From positions 150,576-214,575 of the forward strand of contig QJJF01000009.1 in the NCBI GenBank assembly GCA_003202005.1: 64,000 nucleotides of DNA, in the 5' to 3' direction. Made by a program: the position numbers and the translations under genes. Of the stretch, positions 17,365 through 26,413 are shown piece by piece. The notes beneath the pieces are model-generated. The model saw only the letters and a program-made list of their open reading frames with translations. It did not search any database and was not told the DNA's origin. How positions within the stretch are numbered: position 1 is the first letter of the stretch; the number at the start of each line of letters is the position of its first letter. Origin of the DNA: Williamsia faeni (GTDB lineage: Bacteria; Actinomycetota; Actinomycetes; Mycobacteriales; Mycobacteriaceae).

Positions 17365-17448
17365 ATTTCGGCACGCTCGGCGGTGATATCAGCACGTTCG
17401 ACGGTCGTTGCGGCACGCTCGACGGCCCGTTCGGCACGGTCGACGGTC
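17365..17448. repeat. Four tandem imperfect 21-bp repeats in a convergent intergenic region
   Basis: Four contiguous units of exactly 21 bp (17365-17385, 17386-17406, 17407-17427, 17428-17448) share the core GGCACGCTCGACGG with 2-6 changes per unit. The array fills most of the 127-bp gap between the stop of the Rv3311-like gene and the stop of add. No dyad or U-tract typical of a terminator is seen. Its origin could be slipped duplication. Confidence 0.75.
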
Positions 17449-17471
17449 GGGCGTCAGTTCAGCCGGTCAGC

Positions 17472-18587
17472 TCAGCCGATCAGGACGGCGTAACCCGGTT
17501 TGATGACGTCGTCAATGATGGACAAGCGCTCGTCGAAGTGGATGAACGCCGATTTCATGGCGTTGACCGTGAAGCGTTCCAGGTCGGACCATCCGTAGCC
17601 GAATTGGTCGACCAGCACCTTGCATTCACGGCTCATGGTGGTGTCGCTCATCAACCGGTTGTCCGTGTTGACCGTCACCCGGAAGCGCAGTCGGGCAAGC
17701 ACATTGAACGGATGCTCGGCGAGGCCGGCCACGGCTCCGGTCTGCACGTTGGAACTCGGACACAACTCGAGCGGGATCCGCTTGTCGCGGACGTAGTTTG
17801 CGATGAGCCCCAGCTCGGCGCCGTCAAAGGCGTCCGCGGCGAGGTCGGCACCGTCGGGCAACGTGATGTCGTCGATGACCCGCACGCCGTGACCGAGCCG
17901 ATCGGCGCCGCAGAAGCTGATGGCCTCGTGGATCGACGGTAGGCCGAACGCCTCACCGGCGTGAATCGTGAACGGTGCGTTCGACGCCCGCATGTACTCG
18001 AAGGCGTCCAGATGCCGGCTCGGCGGGTAACCGGCCTCGGCGCCGGCGATGTCGAAGCCGGCAACACCCTGGTCCCGGAATCGGACGGCCAGCTCTGCGA
18101 TCTCCCGGGACCGGGCCGCATGGCGCATCGCGGTGACCAGGGTGCGCACCTGGATCCGGCGGCCCCGAGACGCAGCCTCTGCCGTGCCATCGGTGAAGCC
18201 TCGCAGCACCGCTTCGACAACCTCGTCGAGCGTCAGCCCGGCCTCGAGGTGCTGTTCCGGTGCAAACCGCACCTCGGCGTAGACAACACCGTCGTCGGCC
18301 AAATCCTCGGCACACTCCCGAGCCACCCGCTCGAGAGCCGGAGCGGTCTGCATCACGGCGACCGTGTGCTCGAACGTCTCGAGATACCGGACCAGGGAAC
18401 CGCTGTCGGCAGCCTGCCGGAACCACGCCCCGAGATCGGCATCGTTGTCGGCGGGCAGGCCTTCGTATCCGACTTCGTGGGCGAGCTCGAGCACCGTTCG
18501 CGGACGCAGGCCACCATCGAGGTGATCGTGGAGCAGCACCTTGGGAGCGAGTGCGATGGATGTCAGATCCAGCGGCATGGATGTCAT
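17472..18587 (-). CDS. add: Adenosine deaminase
   Basis: About 371 residues. It deaminates adenosine and deoxyadenosine to inosine forms. Zinc and substrate motifs are intact: LLHDHLDGG (two metal His), TIHAGEA (metal His), the GHGVRV segment, a SSNVQTG segment and TVNTDNR carrying the final metal-binding Asp. It matches Rv3313c. The ATG overlaps the deoA stop by 4 bp, so add is the third gene of a cdd-deoA-add operon. Together these turn cytidine, thymidine and adenosine nucleosides into bases and pentose phosphates, with punA and pmmB acting further down. Confidence 0.95.
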   Translation of the reverse strand: MTSMPLDLTSIALAPKVLLHDHLDGGLRPRTVLELAHEVGYEGLPADNDADLGAWFRQAADSGSLVRYLETFEHTVAVMQTAPALERVARECAEDLADDGVVYAEVRFAPEQHLEAGLTLDEVVEAVLRGFTDGTAEAASRGRRIQVRTLVTAMRHAARSREIAELAVRFRDQGVAGFDIAGAEAGYPPSRHLDAFEYMRASNAPFTIHAGEAFGLPSIHEAISFCGADRLGHGVRVIDDITLPDGADLAADAFDGAELGLIANYVRDKRIPLELCPSSNVQTGAVAGLAEHPFNVLARLRFRVTVNTDNRLMSDTTMSRECKVLVDQFGYGWSDLERFTVNAMKSAFIHFDERLSIIDDVIKPGYAVLIG

Positions 18588-19891
18588 GCGTCGACGGTAA
18601 CCCGACCGATCACCCGGGACCCGGATTGCGGCGCTGCCGAACCGATCACAGCAGCGTCGGCAAGTGCGTGAGCTCCTGCCGCAAAACGGTCAGGGGTCTG
18701 GGTGTACATCGTGAACAGCGGGTCACCGGCAACGACTTTCTCCCCCGCCCGAACATGCCATCGCACACCGGCTTCGGCTTGCACCGCTTCGCCCTGCCGT
18801 TCGCGGCCCGCGCCCAGACGCCAGGCCGCGACCCCGACCGCCATCGCGTCGATCGACTCCACCACGCCCGATTTGTCAGCTTTGATGACCTCTTCGTGAT
18901 CCGCCTGCGGCAGAGCTGCTCTCGGATCGCCGCCCTGTCCGGCGATCATTGCCTCCCAGACATCCATTGCCTTGCCATTGCGGAGATTCTCGGCAGGATC
19001 GACGCCCGTGATCCCACCGGCGGCCAGCATCTCGCGGGCCAGTGCCAGGGTCAGCTCCACCACGTCGGCGGGACCACCACCGGCGAGGACCTCCAGCGAC
19101 TCGGCGACCTCGAGCGCATTGCCCGCCGTCAGGCCAATGGGTTCGCTCATCGACGTCAACAACGCCGAGGTCCGAACACCCGCGTCATTACCTATCTCGA
19201 CCATGATCTGGGCGAGCTCGCGCGCATCGGCCTCCGACTTCATGAATGCACCGGAACCGACCTTCACATCGAGTACCAGCGCACTGGTCCCCTCGGCGAT
19301 CTTCTTGCTCATGATGGAACTGGCGATGAGCGGTATCGATTCGACCGTCCCGGTGACGTCGCGCAACGCATAGAGTTTCTTGTCCGCGGGCGCCAACGCC
19401 GCACCGGCCGCACAGATCACGGCGCCGACCGATTCGAGTAATTCGATGATCTCAGCGTTGGTGAGGTCGCACCGCCATCCCGGAATTGCCTCGAGTTTGT
19501 CGAGTGTCCCACCAGTGTGACCCAGGCCACGTCCCGACAACTGCGGCACCGCAAGACCATAGGACGCGACCAACGGCGCCAACGGCAACGTGATCTTGTC
19601 TCCCACACCACCGGTCGAGTGTTTGTCTACGGTCACCAACGGCTTGCCGCCACGATGCAGATGAGTGAATTCCATTCGCTCACCCGTATTGATCATCGCT
19701 TCGGTCCAGCGCGCGATCTCGCGACGCTCCATGCCGCGCAACAGGATCGCCATCGCCAATGCCGACATCTGCTCGTCGTGCACCAGGCCGGCGGTGTAGG
19801 CGTTGACCACCCAGTCGATCTGACCGTCGCTCAGCGCCTGGCCGTCGCGCTTGGTCCGGATGACCGACACCGCATCGAAAACCTCAGCCAC
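18584..19891 (-). CDS. deoA: Thymidine phosphorylase
   Basis: About 435 residues. It releases thymine or uracil and deoxyribose-1-phosphate from nucleosides. Motifs include VIRTKRDG at the N-terminus, the phosphate-binding [37 protein letters not shown] and SSIMSKK. A C-terminal pyrimidine-phosphorylase domain ([10 protein letters not shown]) follows. The GTG at 19891 is chosen: it has a GGGAGGG ribosome site, overlaps the cdd stop by 8 bp and fits family length. The frame extends open to 19975 inside cdd. It matches Rv3314c. Confidence 0.94.
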   Translation of the reverse strand: MAEVFDAVSVIRTKRDGQALSDGQIDWVVNAYTAGLVHDEQMSALAMAILLRGMERREIARWTEAMINTGERMEFTHLHRGGKPLVTVDKHSTGGVGDKITLPLAPLVASYGLAVPQLSGRGLGHTGGTLDKLEAIPGWRCDLTNAEIIELLESVGAVICAAGAALAPADKKLYALRDVTGTVESIPLIASSIMSKKIAEGTSALVLDVKVGSGAFMKSEADARELAQIMVEIGNDAGVRTSALLTSMSEPIGLTAGNALEVAESLEVLAGGGPADVVELTLALAREMLAAGGITGVDPAENLRNGKAMDVWEAMIAGQGGDPRAALPQADHEEVIKADKSGVVESIDAMAVGVAAWRLGAGRERQGEAVQAEAGVRWHVRAGEKVVAGDPLFTMYTQTPDRFAAGAHALADAAVIGSAAPQSGSRVIGRVTVDA

Positions 19892-20306
19892 GATGCCCTC
19901 CCGATACTCGCCCGGCCGCGAGGTCCGAGGGACCGAAATAGTCCGGGAGCAACTCGCCCAAGAGCTTCGGACCACCTGCGTGGTCGATCAACATCTCCGG
20001 TCCGCCGTGTTCGAGCAACACCTGCCGACAGCGCCCGCAGGGCATGAGGATCTGTCCCCGGCTGTCCGTGCAACTGAGGGCGACCAGACGTCCGCCGCCG
20101 GTGGCGTGGAGGTTGCCGGCGAGTGTGCACTCGGCACACAGCCCCAAACCATATGAGACATTTTCCACATTGCATCCGGTCACAAGACGACCATCGTCAA
20201 CTAATGCGGCCGCACCCACCGGAAAGGCCGAATAGGGTGCATATGCCCTCCCCATCGACTCAAAAGCTTTGTCCCGCAATAGTTTCCAGTCAATTTCCAG
20301 CGTCAC
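19884..20306 (-). CDS. cdd: Cytidine deaminase
   Basis: 140 residues, the short homotetrameric type. It converts cytidine and deoxycytidine to uridine forms. Zinc ligands and catalytic acid are visible: Cys57-Ala-Glu59 (LCAEC) and Cys90/Cys93 (PCGRC), with the substrate-binding NVENVSYG at 46-53. The C-terminal ~12 residues are variable and overlap the deoA start. It is the first gene of the cdd-deoA-add operon and is divergent from sdhC across ~220 bp. The start codon is GTG with an AAGGG ribosome site about 8 bases upstream. Confidence 0.94.
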   Translation of the reverse strand: MTLEIDWKLLRDKAFESMGRAYAPYSAFPVGAAALVDDGRLVTGCNVENVSYGLGLCAECTLAGNLHATGGGRLVALSCTDSRGQILMPCGRCRQVLLEHGGPEMLIDHAGGPKLLGELLPDYFGPSDLAAGRVSGGHRG

Positions 20307-20364
20307 AGAGCAGCCCTTTCGCCAACGACACCCACAAAAGCGGACATCATGTACCCGCTAAAAA

Positions 20365-20383
20365 CTTGGTAAGGCAAACCTAA
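20365..20383. promoter_or_regulatory. IdeR/DtxR-like iron box between cdd and sdhC
   Basis: The 19-mer CTTGGTAAGGCAAACCTAA agrees with the consensus TTAGGTTAGGCTAACCTAA at 15 of 19 positions, including the symmetric GGT...ACC core. A further half-site TTAGGT is at 20439-20444. The site lies about 147 bp before the sdhC start. Iron control of sdh would make sense because SdhB carries three iron-sulfur clusters, but binding is inference from the match. Confidence 0.55.
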
Positions 20384-20529
20384 TTCGAGTTGTGTTGCAG
20401 CTCATATCCACTCGGGCAGGATTCTTTCTCACAACAGCTTAGGTTTATGGTTTGTGACGTGGGTCCACGATCGAGCAGCCGGAACCGCGCTCGACGCGTC
20501 CATCAACGATGTTGGAGGCCAAATTCTCG

Positions 20530-20934
20530 ATGAGCATTCCTACCGAGACCGCGCCCGTTCCGGTGCGCAAGCGCTCGTTGTACCGGGGCGACCCAGGCAT
20601 GTGGTCCTGGGTGCTGCACCGGATTACCGGCGTATCTATTTTCTTCTTCCTCTTTGTACACGTACTCGATACGGCAGTGATCCGGATTGATCCGGACAAG
20701 TACTCCGAAATCATCGAGACGTACAAGAACCCGATCATCGGTCTGATGGAGATCGGCCTCGTTGCCTGCGTGCTCTACCACGCACTCAACGGCGTCCGGA
20801 TCATCCTCATCGACTTCTGGTCAAAGGGTCCGAAGTTCCAGCGACAGATGCTCTGGACGATCTTGACCTTGTTCGTCATCATCTTCGGCGCAGCGGCCAT
20901 CCGTCTGCTGCAGCTGCTCGTGGAACACATTTAG
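20530..20934 (+). CDS. sdhC: Succinate dehydrogenase cytochrome b556 subunit
   Basis: About 134 residues. It is a membrane anchor of complex II with three spans (about 27-50, 68-92, 105-128). The heme and quinone region shows HRITGVSIFFFLFVH, with the SdhC-type first histidine and a second His on the same helix, and YHALNGVR on the second helix. The ATG at 20530 is preferred because a GGAGG lies 11 bases upstream; an ATG at 20509 is in frame. It is the first gene of sdhCDAB, matching Rv3316-Rv3319. Confidence 0.93.
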   Translation: MSIPTETAPVPVRKRSLYRGDPGMWSWVLHRITGVSIFFFLFVHVLDTAVIRIDPDKYSEIIETYKNPIIGLMEIGLVACVLYHALNGVRIILIDFWSKGPKFQRQMLWTILTLFVIIFGAAAIRLLQLLVEHI

Positions 20935-20947
20935 GAAGGCGCCGCAG

Positions 20948-21400
20948 ATGACCGCATCGCAAGCACCTCGGATCGCCAAAACCTTCGGCACCGACCACGA
21001 TCGTCCGGCCAGCCTCGACAACCCGCGCTCACCGCGCCGGTCCAAGGGTGGAAACTTCGAGAAGAACGCATGGCTGTTCATGCGCTTCTCCGGTATTGCT
21101 CTGATCATCCTGACCATCGGTCACATGTTCATCATGCTGGCGTGGGACAACGGCGTGCACCGCATCGACGCCTCCTTCGTCGCAGCCCGGTGGAACGAGC
21201 CGTTCTGGCAGGTCTGGGACCTCTCCATGTTGTGGCTGGCTCAGCTGCACGGGGGCAACGGTGTGCGCACCGTGATCGCCGACTACTCCCGCAAGGACTC
21301 GACCCGGTTCTGGCTGAACGTTCTGCTCGGCCTGTCGATGATCCTGGTGCTGCTCACCGGCACCTACGCCCTGCTTACCTTCGACGTGAACAGCGTCTAG
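20948..21400 (+). CDS. sdhD: Succinate dehydrogenase hydrophobic anchor subunit
   Basis: About 150 residues. A charged N-terminal extension of ~40 residues precedes three membrane helices (about 42-62, 85-105, 115-140). The first helix ends in IGHMFIM, the likely heme-histidine position, and the second carries AQLHGGNGVR, the quinone-site region. It starts 13 bp after sdhC with a GGAAGG ribosome site. It anchors SdhA/SdhB to the membrane together with SdhC. Confidence 0.92.
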   Translation: MTASQAPRIAKTFGTDHDRPASLDNPRSPRRSKGGNFEKNAWLFMRFSGIALIILTIGHMFIMLAWDNGVHRIDASFVAARWNEPFWQVWDLSMLWLAQLHGGNGVRTVIADYSRKDSTRFWLNVLLGLSMILVLLTGTYALLTFDVNSV

Positions 21401-21428
21401 ACCCGGCCCGAATCGGAGCAATAAACAC

Positions 21429-23183
21429 ATGCAGGAACATCGTTACGACGTAGTCATCATCGGCGCCGGCGGCGCCGGGATGCGCGCGGCCATCGAGGCG
21501 GGACCCCGTGCCCGCACCGCGGTGCTGACGAAGCTCTACCCGACCCGCAGCCATACCGGCGCGGCACAGGGTGGAATGTGCGCAGCACTGGCAAACGTCG
21601 AAGAAGACAACTGGGAATGGCACACGTTCGACACCGTCAAGGGTGGCGACTACCTCGCCGACCAGGACGCAGTCGAGATCATGGCCAAAGAGGCCATCGA
21701 CGCCGTGCTCGATCTGGAGAAGATGGGGCTGCCGTTCAACCGCACCCCTGAAGGCAAGATCGATCAGCGCCGCTTCGGTGGACACACCCGCGATCACGGC
21801 AAGAGCCCGGTTCGCCGCGCGTGCTACGCCGCCGACCGCACCGGCCACATGATCCTGCAGACGCTGTACCAGAACTGCGTCAAGCACGACGTCGAGTTCT
21901 TCAACGAGTTCTACGCACTCGACATCTGCCTCACCGAGAACGAGCAGGGTGAGCAGGTGGCCACCGGTGTGGTCGCCTACGAACTCGCCACCGGTGAGAT
22001 CCACGTCTTCCACGCCAAGTCGATCGTCTTCGCCACCGGCGGTAGCGGCCGGATGTACAAGACCACATCCAACGCCCACACCCTCACCGGCGACGGCATG
22101 GGCATCGTCTTCCGCAAGGGCCTGCCGCTCGAGGACATGGAGTTCCACCAGTTCCACCCGACGGGTCTGGCCGGCCTCGGCATCCTGATCTCCGAAGCCG
22201 TCCGCGGCGAAGGCGGAATCCTTCGCAACGTCGATGGTGAACGGTTCATGGAGCGCTACGCACCGACCATCAAGGACCTCGCACCCCGCGACATCGTTGC
22301 CCGTTCGATGGTGCTCGAGGTCCTCGAAGGCCGTGGCGCCGGACCGAACAAGGATTACGTCTACATCGACGTGACCCACCTCGGCGAGGAAGTCCTCAAC
22401 GAGAAGCTCCCGGACATCACCGAGTTCGCCCGTACCTACCTCGGTGTCGACCCCGTCACCGAGTACGTGCCGGTGTTCCCCACCTGCCATTACGTCATGG
22501 GCGGTATCCCCACCAAGATCAACGGTGAGGTGCTGCGCAACAACGACGAGATCGTCCACGGTCTGTACGCCGCCGGTGAATGTGCCTGCGTCTCGGTCCA
22601 CGGCGCCAACCGTCTCGGCACCAACTCGCTCCTCGACATCAACGTGTTCGGCCGCCGTGCCGGCATCGCGGCCGCCGAGTACGCGCTGTCCACCGAGTTC
22701 ACCCCGCTCCCCGAGGCACCGACCGCCATGGTCGATGACTGGCTCGAGACGATTCTGTCCGAGCACGGACACGAGCGCGTCGCGGACATCCGCTCCGAAC
22801 TGCAGGCCACGATGGACGCGAACGCATCGGTGTTCCGCACCGACGCGACGCTCACCAAGGTCCTGGGCGACATCCACGGGTTCAAGGAGCGCTACAACAG
22901 CATCCGCGTGCACGACAAGGGCAAGCGCTTCAACAGCGATCTGCTCGAGGCCATCGAGCTGGGCTTCCTGCTCGAGATGGCCGAGGTCACCGTTGTCGGT
23001 GCGCTGAACCGCAAGGAAACCCGTGGTGGGCATGCGCGTGAGGACTACCCGACCCGCGACGACGTCAACTACATGCAGCACACGATGGCCTACAAGAAGG
23101 GCGACGGACTGATCGCCCCGATTGAATTGGACTACAAGCCCGTGGTCCAGACCCGCTACGAACCGATGGAGCGGAAGTACTGA
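21429..23183 (+). CDS. sdhA: Succinate dehydrogenase flavoprotein subunit
   Basis: 584 residues, normal length. It oxidises succinate to fumarate and passes electrons to SdhB. It has the FAD loop IGAGGAG (11-17), the covalent-FAD histidine His42 in TRSHTGAAQGG, the HTRDHGKSP substrate loop, the HQFHPTGL active-site segment, an ERYAP segment and the HGANRLGTNSLLD motif. The C-terminal domain ends with the usual RKY. The stop overlaps the sdhB start by 1 bp (TGATG). Together with sdhCD upstream it forms the TCA-cycle complex II of the membrane. Confidence 0.97.
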   Translation: MQEHRYDVVIIGAGGAGMRAAIEAGPRARTAVLTKLYPTRSHTGAAQGGMCAALANVEEDNWEWHTFDTVKGGDYLADQDAVEIMAKEAIDAVLDLEKMGLPFNRTPEGKIDQRRFGGHTRDHGKSPVRRACYAADRTGHMILQTLYQNCVKHDVEFFNEFYALDICLTENEQGEQVATGVVAYELATGEIHVFHAKSIVFATGGSGRMYKTTSNAHTLTGDGMGIVFRKGLPLEDMEFHQFHPTGLAGLGILISEAVRGEGGILRNVDGERFMERYAPTIKDLAPRDIVARSMVLEVLEGRGAGPNKDYVYIDVTHLGEEVLNEKLPDITEFARTYLGVDPVTEYVPVFPTCHYVMGGIPTKINGEVLRNNDEIVHGLYAAGECACVSVHGANRLGTNSLLDINVFGRRAGIAAAEYALSTEFTPLPEAPTAMVDDWLETILSEHGHERVADIRSELQATMDANASVFRTDATLTKVLGDIHGFKERYNSIRVHDKGKRFNSDLLEAIELGFLLEMAEVTVVGALNRKETRGGHAREDYPTRDDVNYMQHTMAYKKGDGLIAPIELDYKPVVQTRYEPMERKY

Positions 23184-23968
23184 TGACTGCCACCACTGAT
23201 ACCGCTGTCCGGCACGACGATCCGCCGTTGCCCCCGGTCCCTGAAGAGGCGACCATGGTCACGCTCAAGATCAGCCGGTTCAACCCGGAAGATCCTGACG
23301 CCCAGGGCTTCGAGAGCTTCCGGGTCCCGGCTCTGCCGACCGACCGCCTGCTCAACCTGCTGCTGTACGTGAAGGGTTACCTCGACGGCACGCTGACGTT
23401 CCGTCGGTCGTGCGCCCACGGCGTCTGCGGCAGCGATGCCATGCGGATCAACGGCGTCAACCGGCTTGCCTGCAAACTGCTGATGAAGGACATGCTCCCC
23501 AAGGACAAGTCCAAGGAGATCACCATCACGGTCGAGCCCATCAAGGGCCTGCCCGTCGAGAAGGATCTCGTCGTCGACATGGAACCGTTCTTCGACGCTT
23601 TCCGCGCCGTGAAGCCGTTCCTGATGACCAGTGGCAACGAGCCGACCCGCGAGCGCATCCAGAGCCAGACCGACCGCGCCCGCTTCGACGACACCACCAA
23701 GTGCATTCTGTGTGCGTGCTGCACCACGAGTTGCCCGGTGTACTGGAATGAAGGCAGCTACTTCGGTCCGGCCGCGATCGTCAACGCTCACCGGTTCATC
23801 TTCGACAGCCGTGACGAAGGTGCCGCCGAACGTCTCGACATCCTCAACGACGTCGACGGCGTGTGGCGTTGCCGCACCACCTTCAACTGCACCGACGCCT
23901 GCCCGCGTGGCATCCAGGTGACCCAGGCGATCCAGGAAGTCAAGCGCGCGTTGATGTTTGCTCGCTAG
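23183..23968 (+). CDS. sdhB: Succinate dehydrogenase iron-sulfur subunit
   Basis: 261 residues. Three iron-sulfur clusters can be placed. The [2Fe-2S] cluster is in CAHGVCGSDA plus a later NRLAC; Asp replaces the third cysteine, as in other SdhB proteins. The [4Fe-4S] cluster is in CILCACCTTSCP. The [3Fe-4S] cluster is in CRTTFNCTDACP. It carries electrons from SdhA FAD to the quinone site in SdhCD. It is the last gene of the operon and is followed by a strong terminator. The start at 23183 overlaps sdhA; an internal ATG (MVTLKIS) is another possible start. Confidence 0.96.
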   Translation: MTATTDTAVRHDDPPLPPVPEEATMVTLKISRFNPEDPDAQGFESFRVPALPTDRLLNLLLYVKGYLDGTLTFRRSCAHGVCGSDAMRINGVNRLACKLLMKDMLPKDKSKEITITVEPIKGLPVEKDLVVDMEPFFDAFRAVKPFLMTSGNEPTRERIQSQTDRARFDDTTKCILCACCTTSCPVYWNEGSYFGPAAIVNAHRFIFDSRDEGAAERLDILNDVDGVWRCRTTFNCTDACPRGIQVTQAIQEVKRALMFAR

Positions 23969-23993
23969 ATCGCACTGATCTGATCTGACAAAG

Positions 23994-24032
23994 AATGGTC
24001 GCCGCCCTTTCGAGGGCGGCGACCATTTTTTT
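23994..24032 (+). terminator. Rho-independent terminator of sdhCDAB
   Basis: A perfect 15-bp stem (AATGGTCGCCGCCCT with its complement) closed by a TTCG tetraloop is followed by a run of T. It lies 26 bp after the sdhB stop. It may also act weakly on the convergent minus-strand operon that ends at 24049, since that strand reads ATTCTTTG after the stem. Confidence 0.93.
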
Positions 24033-24048
24033 GTGGTCGAACCGGCGT

Positions 24049-24969
24049 TCAGTAGTGATAGGTGTCCGACGGTGCCGGCATGTGGTCCGGATCGTCGAAC
24101 TCCTCATTGAACTCGATGCCGTATGCGCGGGCCAGATCCAGGATCTTCGTACCGCGGGCGATGCGCGGCAGATCCGATCCGTTGCGGATCTCACCACCAT
24201 CGCGCTCGTATTCGGCGAAGAACTCCAGGGCCCAGGCGATCTCTTCATGCGACGGCGACAGTCCCTCGTTGACCGCGGCGCACTGATCGGGTGTCAGGCA
24301 GATCTTTCCGGTCATGCCGAACTCCGCACTGACCGCGGTGGCCTCGCTGAGCTTCAGTGCCGACGAGCCGACCGTCGGCCCGTCGATCGCGCTCGGCAGG
24401 TGTGCCGCCTTGGCCGCGATCGTGAATCGCGACCGGGCGTAGGCCAGCGTCGCCGGCTGATCACCGAATCCGGTGTCGCGACGGAAGTCACCGATCCCGA
24501 AGGCCAGACGGAAAGTTCCCTTGGCCGAGGCGATCTCGCTGATCCGTTCGAGGCCGCGCGCGGTCTCGACCAATGCCACGATCGGCACACCCGGAAGCCG
24601 CTTGGCCGTTTCGGTGACATGGTCCACCGACTCGACCATCGCCAGCATCACGCCACCGACCTTGACCTCGCTGAGCGCGGCCAGATCCTCGGCCCACCAC
24701 TGGGTTCCGAAACCATTGACCCGCACCCAGTCACGATTGCCCGCGGCCAGCCATTCGGTGACGTGGTCGCGAGCGGCAACCTTGTCCTTCGGGGCCACCG
24801 CATCCTCGATGTCCAGAACGATGACGTCGGCACGCGAATTGGCGGCCAGCTGGAAGCGTTCACTCTGCAACCCGTGGACCAGGAGCCAACTGCGGGCCAG
24901 CACCGGATCGATGCGTGTCCCGATGTCGTCGGGGTTGCCCGCCGGGGCAGGGATCTGGGAGTCATTCAC
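24049..24969 (-). CDS. CitE-like CoA-ester lyase (HpcH/HpaI aldolase superfamily)
   Basis: About 306 residues from a GTG at 24969; the frame stays open to 25056 inside the upstream gene. TIM-barrel CitE-type features: RSWLLVHG near the N-terminus, VIVLDIEDAVAPKDK with the metal-binding Glu/Asp, WVRVNGFGTQWWAEDL, ALVETARGLE with the second metal ligand, and GIGDFRRDTG. The family cleaves or makes acyl-CoA C-C bonds or hydrolyses malyl-, citramalyl- or beta-hydroxyacyl-CoA; the substrate is unknown here. It overlaps nothing but starts 17 bp after the LuxC-like gene, so it is third in a LuxE-LuxC-CitE operon. Confidence 0.85.
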   Translation of the reverse strand: MNDSQIPAPAGNPDDIGTRIDPVLARSWLLVHGLQSERFQLAANSRADVIVLDIEDAVAPKDKVAARDHVTEWLAAGNRDWVRVNGFGTQWWAEDLAALSEVKVGGVMLAMVESVDHVTETAKRLPGVPIVALVETARGLERISEIASAKGTFRLAFGIGDFRRDTGFGDQPATLAYARSRFTIAAKAAHLPSAIDGPTVGSSALKLSEATAVSAEFGMTGKICLTPDQCAAVNEGLSPSHEEIAWALEFFAEYERDGGEIRNGSDLPRIARGTKILDLARAYGIEFNEEFDDPDHMPAPSDTYHY

Positions 24970-24985
24970 AAAGGACCATGATCCC

Positions 24986-26413
24986 CTACTGACCGAGGTC
25001 GACGCCATCCTCATGGGCCATCCAATGCACCAGGCGATGCAACGGGTACATCGCATCGTGCGGATTGCCGATCGTGCTCGGACCCGCCTCGCCCAGGTGA
25101 ACGATGCGCTGTGCGCCGCCGCTGGCGAGCCGGTCGCGGTAGTCGGACATCCGGTCGAACGGATAGAAGCCGACGGTCTGGGTTGCGACGTTGACGTACT
25201 TCATCGCGTCGTCGAGGGAGTCGACCCGCACCACGTTCGCGGTCTTGTTGATCGGATGGAAGTCAACCGGCTCGTCCGAACGGATCACCAGACCGGTGCC
25301 GTCGGTCTTGCCCCACACCCGGAACTCGTCGTCGAGCATCATCAAGGTGTCGACCTGTTCGCGCAGGTCCATCTCCAGTGGCCGACGGTCACCGGACTCC
25401 GCCGCCTTGGCGACGATCCGTGCATGGAGCCGTTCACAGAACCGGTCGGCGTCTTCCTGGTTCGCCTCGACATGCACAAAGCGGCTGGCCACGCACGCTT
25501 CCTGGTTCAGGATCATGACGTCGGTCGCAGCCAACTCGGCAGCGCGGTCGAGCGACTCATCGGAGGCAAATGCTTCCTTGCCGACCATCGAGATCGAGGT
25601 CTTGGGGTCGAACGACACCAGCTGGAACCCCGGACCGAGGTATTTGATCACGTTGTTGATCGCGTCGCCGCCACCCCACGCCACGATCTTGTCGTAGTAC
25701 TGCGGGCGATAGAGCACTCGCTCCACCTCGTCGTCGCCACCGCGCCAGTAGACCGCCGACATGGACGTCACAATCGCGTGGTCCGGATCGATCTCGGCCA
25801 TGGTCCGCAGGATCGCGACGGTGGTGAACGGATCACTCGATGACATCTTGAACAGGTTGACTGCCTTGACCATCGCACCCTGGGCGATCGACTTCACGGC
25901 GACGCCCGGCGAGTTGCCCGGCAGGACATGAACCAGCCTTGGAGCGAACGCACGGACAAAACTCTTTCGACCGGTGAAGTCCCCCTTCGGGATCCACTCG
26001 TCGAGTGCTTTGGGGTCGGGGAAGTTCTGCTCCACGACGGTCTCGAGCACCCGCTTGTCGAGATAGGCGGCAGCGCCATGGACCTGTGCCTCGAGTACCC
26101 CGCGCGGCAGAACGTGCGTGGAGGCCATCCGGTCGATGCAGTCCTGCACAAACGGGTTGCCGGGATCCTTGATGCGTTGGCCGGTCTCGACCAGGAAGTC
26201 GATGATCTCGGCGAGCGGCACGTTGAGCAATGGTGGCAGTTCGGTTCGCGGGTGCACCACCTTGTCCATCGCGATCCGCGGAGTGGTGAACGTGACCCCG
26301 AGATCGCGCGACCGGTGCGAGACCTCCCGGCCCTCGAACAGTTCGCCGCGCAGGAAGAATGGCGCCGAGACCGCGGAGTCCACTGCCGCCCGGTCGGTGT
26401 CGATCGTTGTCAT
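24986..26413 (-). CDS. LuxC-type acyl-CoA/acyl-protein reductase
   Basis: About 475 residues. It is an aldehyde-dehydrogenase-fold reductase of the LuxC family, which reduces an acyl thioester (on LuxE or CoA) to aldehyde with NADPH. The catalytic Cys307 lies in LNQEACVASRF; LPGNSPGVAVKS (165-175) and KMSSSDPF (189-196) form the nucleotide site, and WGGGDAINN follows (246-254). The ATG at 26413 overlaps the LuxE-like stop (ATGA), so the two are coupled as in bacterial fatty-acid reductase complexes. No luxAB luciferase genes are in the window. The natural acid substrate is unknown. Confidence 0.85.
   Translation of the reverse strand: MTTIDTDRAAVDSAVSAPFFLRGELFEGREVSHRSRDLGVTFTTPRIAMDKVVHPRTELPPLLNVPLAEIIDFLVETGQRIKDPGNPFVQDCIDRMASTHVLPRGVLEAQVHGAAAYLDKRVLETVVEQNFPDPKALDEWIPKGDFTGRKSFVRAFAPRLVHVLPGNSPGVAVKSIAQGAMVKAVNLFKMSSSDPFTTVAILRTMAEIDPDHAIVTSMSAVYWRGGDDEVERVLYRPQYYDKIVAWGGGDAINNVIKYLGPGFQLVSFDPKTSISMVGKEAFASDESLDRAAELAATDVMILNQEACVASRFVHVEANQEDADRFCERLHARIVAKAAESGDRRPLEMDLREQVDTLMMLDDEFRVWGKTDGTGLVIRSDEPVDFHPINKTANVVRVDSLDDAMKYVNVATQTVGFYPFDRMSDYRDRLASGGAQRIVHLGEAGPSTIGNPHDAMYPLHRLVHWMAHEDGVDLGQ

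Noticed and set aside
17365..17448. CRISPR-like array
   Set aside because: Repeats are directly adjacent with no spacers and differ from each other; no cas genes.
21375..23081. Minus-strand frame of ~568 codons opposite sdhA
   Set aside because: Val/Gly/Asp-rich reverse image of sdhA; no motifs, no start signal.
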